5,774 nt of DNA from Syntrophaceae bacterium UBA1411 (GTDB taxonomy: Bacteria; Desulfobacterota; Syntrophia; Syntrophales; Smithellaceae), in contig DBPV01000138.1 of the NCBI GenBank assembly GCA_002304995.1, positions 12,822 through 18,595 of the forward strand, written 5' to 3'. The notes below the pieces were generated by a model, which worked only from the letters and a program-made list of their open reading frames with translations, had not been told where the DNA came from and did no database searches. Positions 4,806 to 5,774 of this stretch are shown here, one piece after another (the first letter of the stretch is position 1; each line of letters begins with the position of its first letter). The translations under genes were made by a program, and so were the position numbers.

Positions 4806-5774
4806 AAGCCACACCGGCCACGCGCCGAAAGTCCTCATCGTCGCCGGAGAAGCGTCCGGCGATTTGCACGGCTCGTTTCTCGTCCGGGAAATGCTCGCTC
4901 TCCGGCCCGGTCTGCACTTTTACGGCATCGGCGGCAACAAAATGAAAGAGGCGGGCGTGCACCAGCTTGCCGACGCGGCGGACATCGGCGTCGTCGGCGT
5001 GACCGAAGTGTTTGCCAAGCTCGGCGCCTTCCTCACCATCATCGCCAGAATCCGCAAATCCATGGACCAGATGAAGCCGAACCTGGTCATCCTCATCGAT
5101 TTCCCCGATTTCAATCTCAACATCGTCGCCCGGGCCGCCAAAAAAAGGGGCATCAAAGTCTTTTACTACATCAGCCCGCAGGTCTGGGCCTGGCGCAAGG
5201 GACGCGTCGAACAGATCAAGCGGCTGGTGGACAGGATGGCCGTCATTCTGCCGTTCGAAGTTGATTTTTACGCGGCGCACGGATTTGCCGTCGACTACGT
5301 CGGCCATCCGCTGCGCGACACGGTGAAAAGCGCTTTGACCAAAGCCGGCGCCAGACGGGAATTCGGCCTTGCCGAAACGGCCACAACCGTGGGACTTTTG
5401 CCGGGCAGCCGGACGGCGGAAATTCAAAAGCTCCTGCCGGAAATGATGAAGGCGGCGCAAATCATTTCCCAGGAAATTCCGGAGGTTCAGTATATTCTGC
5501 CGCTCGCGGGCACACTCGATCAGCGCGACGTCGAACGCATCATCTCTGCCGCGCAAATTCCCGTCCGGATCGTTCCGGGGCGCACCTGCGACGTGCTTGC
5601 CGCCTGCGATCTGGCGATCGTCACGTCCGGCACGGCCACGCTGGAAACGGGCCTCATGGGCGTGCCCATGGTCATTATTTACAAGCTGTCGCTTTTTTCG
5701 GCGATCATCGGCAAGCTGTTCATCAATCCCAAACACATCGGCCTGGTCAACATCATTGCGGGCCGGACGGTCGC
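4792..5774 (+). CDS. lpxB: Lipid-A-disaccharide synthase LpxB (3' truncated by window)
   Basis: LpxB is the GT19 glycosyltransferase that joins a UDP-2,3-diacylated glucosamine to the matching 1-phosphate monosaccharide (lipid X) to form the beta-1,6 lipid A disaccharide at the inner face of the cytoplasmic membrane. The window holds 327 full codons plus 2 bases; the family is usually near 380 residues, so roughly the last 50 are missing. Motifs seen: AGEASGD (18-24), GIGGNKM (45-51), FPDFN (104-108) with Asp106, SPQVWAWR (128-135), GHPL (171-174), LLPGSR (202-207), and TSGTATLE (278-285) in the UDP-binding domain. The sequence ends in LVNIIAGRTV (318-327), just before the expected conserved PE-LLQ-type segment. 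The start at ATG 4792 overlaps the aminotransferase gene by 14 bp and has no good Shine-Dalgarno close by; a GGAGGA at 4757-4762 is too far away to serve it. The substrates are probably the 3-amino analogues made by the preceding genes. Confidence 0.95.
   Translation, partial: MSVSESHTGHAPKVLIVAGEASGDLHGSFLVREMLALRPGLHFYGIGGNKMKEAGVHQLADAADIGVVGVTEVFAKLGAFLTIIARIRKSMDQMKPNLVILIDFPDFNLNIVARAAKKRGIKVFYYISPQVWAWRKGRVEQIKRLVDRMAVILPFEVDFYAAHGFAVDYVGHPLRDTVKSALTKAGARREFGLAETATTVGLLPGSRTAEIQKLLPEMMKAAQIISQEIPEVQYILPLAGTLDQRDVERIISAAQIPVRIVPGRTCDVLAACDLAIVTSGTATLETGLMGVPMVIIYKLSLFSAIIGKLFINPKHIGLVNIIAGRTV

Noticed and set aside
1839..5736. Further long antisense frames opposite lpxA, gnnA, gnnB and lpxB
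   Set aside because: All lie opposite genes with clear conserved motifs, have biased compositions rich in Arg, Asp, Ala and Gly, and show no recognisable domain.

Overview
This window is a compact lipid A and outer-membrane biogenesis operon from a Gram-negative bacterium. Every gene lies on the + strand. The order is bamA (3' end), skp/ompH, lpxD, lpxA, a Gfo/Idh/MocA-family dehydrogenase, a DegT-family aminotransferase, and lpxB (5' part, cut by the window end). The DNA is GC-rich with strong G/C bias at third codon positions, which also creates long but meaningless antisense reading frames. The bamA-skp-lpxD-lpxA-lpxB backbone occurs in many Proteobacteria and related phyla. The protein style and the sugar-nucleotide enzymes inside the cluster would fit a Desulfobacterota (old Deltaproteobacteria) lineage, but that placement is an inference from gene style, not a proven assignment.

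Layout. Positions 1-264 encode the last strands of the BamA beta-barrel. Positions 265-384 are the only intergenic stretch of any size. It holds a stem-loop with a GAAA tetraloop, a 9-bp direct repeat and the skp ribosome binding site, but no convincing terminator or promoter. From skp onward the genes are packed tightly: 6 bp between skp and lpxD, ATGA overlaps at lpxD/lpxA and at dehydrogenase/aminotransferase, 10 bp between lpxA and the dehydrogenase, and a 14-bp overlap between the aminotransferase and lpxB. This implies one polycistronic, translationally coupled unit.

The most informative point is the pair between lpxA and lpxB. Its families and position match gnnA and gnnB of Acidithiobacillus ferrooxidans. 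Those enzymes oxidise C3 of UDP-GlcNAc and then transaminate it, giving UDP-GlcNAc3N, an analogue with an amine in place of the 3-hydroxyl. LpxA then attaches the first acyl chain through an amide. The cell is therefore predicted to make lipid A on a 2,3-diamino-2,3-dideoxyglucose backbone, with some or all primary acyl chains amide-linked. LpxA (first acyl chain), LpxD (second acyl chain) and LpxB (disaccharide formation) would all work on this modified sugar, while BamA and Skp deliver outer-membrane proteins to the same membrane. This is a known type of system found in a few lineages, not a new one.

Also notable: fabZ, usually between lpxD and lpxA, is cleanly missing. LpxA keeps its catalytic His and the small ruler Gly that suggests a long acyl chain. 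BamA ends in Met rather than the usual terminal aromatic residue. No RNA genes, mobile elements or CRISPR arrays were seen.
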